Source of the DNA: Gimesia benthica
GTDB lineage: Bacteria; Planctomycetota; Planctomycetia; Planctomycetales; Planctomycetaceae
Assembly: GCF_009720525.1 (NCBI RefSeq)
Contig: NZ_CP043930.1
Coordinates: 1,833,501-1,897,500, forward strand
Length of the DNA stretch: 64,000 nucleotides
Direction of reading: 5' to 3'
Position numbers and translations under genes: made by a program. Under the pieces are notes generated by a model that was given only the letters and a program-made list of their open reading frames with translations, did not search any database and was not told the DNA's origin. Shown here piece by piece: positions 63,887 through 64,000 of this stretch; within the stretch, counting starts at the first letter, position 1, and each line of letters opens with the position of its first letter.

Positions 63887-64000
63887 ATGTCTCAAACAAT
63901 CCTGCTCATCGGCGCGGGAAAGATCGGCCGCATGATCGCCACTCTGCTCAGCAGATCCGGCGACTATCATGTGCGCGTCGCCGACCGCGTTCCCGCCGCT
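63887..64000 (+). CDS. Saccharopine dehydrogenase-like NAD(P)-binding protein, 5' part
   Basis: Only the first 38 residues lie in the window: MSQTILLIGAGKIGRMIATL, then LSRSGDYHVRVADRVPAA. This is a Rossmann start with GAGKIG (9-14) and an Asp-Arg at the end of strand 2, as in saccharopine dehydrogenase/reductase-family proteins. The ribosome site AGGAGGA is 6 nt upstream of the ATG. Partial: it runs off the right edge. Divergent from the unknown gene at 62335-63699. Confidence 0.75.
   Translation, partial: MSQTILLIGAGKIGRMIATLLSRSGDYHVRVADRVPAA

Overview
The window is a piece of a planctomycete chromosome, most likely a Gimesia/Rubinisphaera-type member of the Planctomycetaceae. The genes point there directly: three DUF1549/DUF1553 + DUF1501 gene pairs, two 'membrane-bound dehydrogenase + HEAT + cytochrome c' fusions, an ECF sigma factor next to large Ser/Thr kinases, sulfatase, a Tat-exported Gfo/Idh protein, and many secreted proteins. 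Base composition is moderate. The assignment rests on gene content, not on a database search.

Region 1 (about 80-12011) is an envelope/general-stress island. It holds a DUF1328 mini membrane protein, two PRC-barrel proteins, a small lipoprotein, CsbD, DUF2254, a GlsB/YeaQ-type protein, and a leftward six-gene operon of small amphipathic membrane proteins resembling the ElaB/YqjD-YqjE family. Three regulators or regulatory layers are embedded in it: a sigma-54 activator with a receiver domain (689-2164), an ANTAR protein whose receiver has lost its phosphorylatable Asp (7200-7793), and two good sigma-54 (-24/-12) promoters, one before the PRC-barrel gene (2844-2858) and one before the YqjD-like operon (12085-12099). 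A promoter plus a perfect 13-bp terminator (2516-2636) suggests a small RNA of roughly 90 nt.

Region 2 (12766-20283) is a signalling cluster: ECF sigma factor (TTG start), a TPR-containing transmembrane Ser/Thr kinase, a convergent paralogue that has lost its glycine loop and DFG Asp (pseudokinase), and a transmembrane kinase whose extracytoplasmic half is a branched-chain-amino-acid-type binding protein.

Region 3 (20716-43310) is secreted catabolic and redox machinery: a 1731-residue deacetylase/FG-GAP/dehydrogenase/HEAT/cytochrome/carbohydrate-binding fusion divergent from a GntR regulator with two identical 10-bp palindromic operators between them, a two-FAS1 fasciclin protein, a second dehydrogenase-HEAT-cytochrome protein, a sulfatase, a DUF1553-DUF1501 pair, a PQQ-type beta-propeller, a small thioredoxin-like secreted protein, a propeller/dihaem peroxidase-like protein, and a TlpA-like lipoprotein broken by one base in a C-tract.

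Region 4 (43321-58001, all leftward) has an Ldh-family dehydrogenase, two further DUF1553-DUF1501 pairs, and between them pheS-pheT with its own promoter and terminator.

Region 5 (58002-64000) is looser: a Gfo/Idh/MocA oxidoreductase and a mini-secretin protein separated by four copies of a modular 215-295-bp intergenic repeat with hairpins whose arms co-vary, then an unrecognised 454-residue protein divergent from the start of a saccharopine-dehydrogenase-like gene. No tRNA, rRNA, CRISPR, transposase or prophage gene was recognised.
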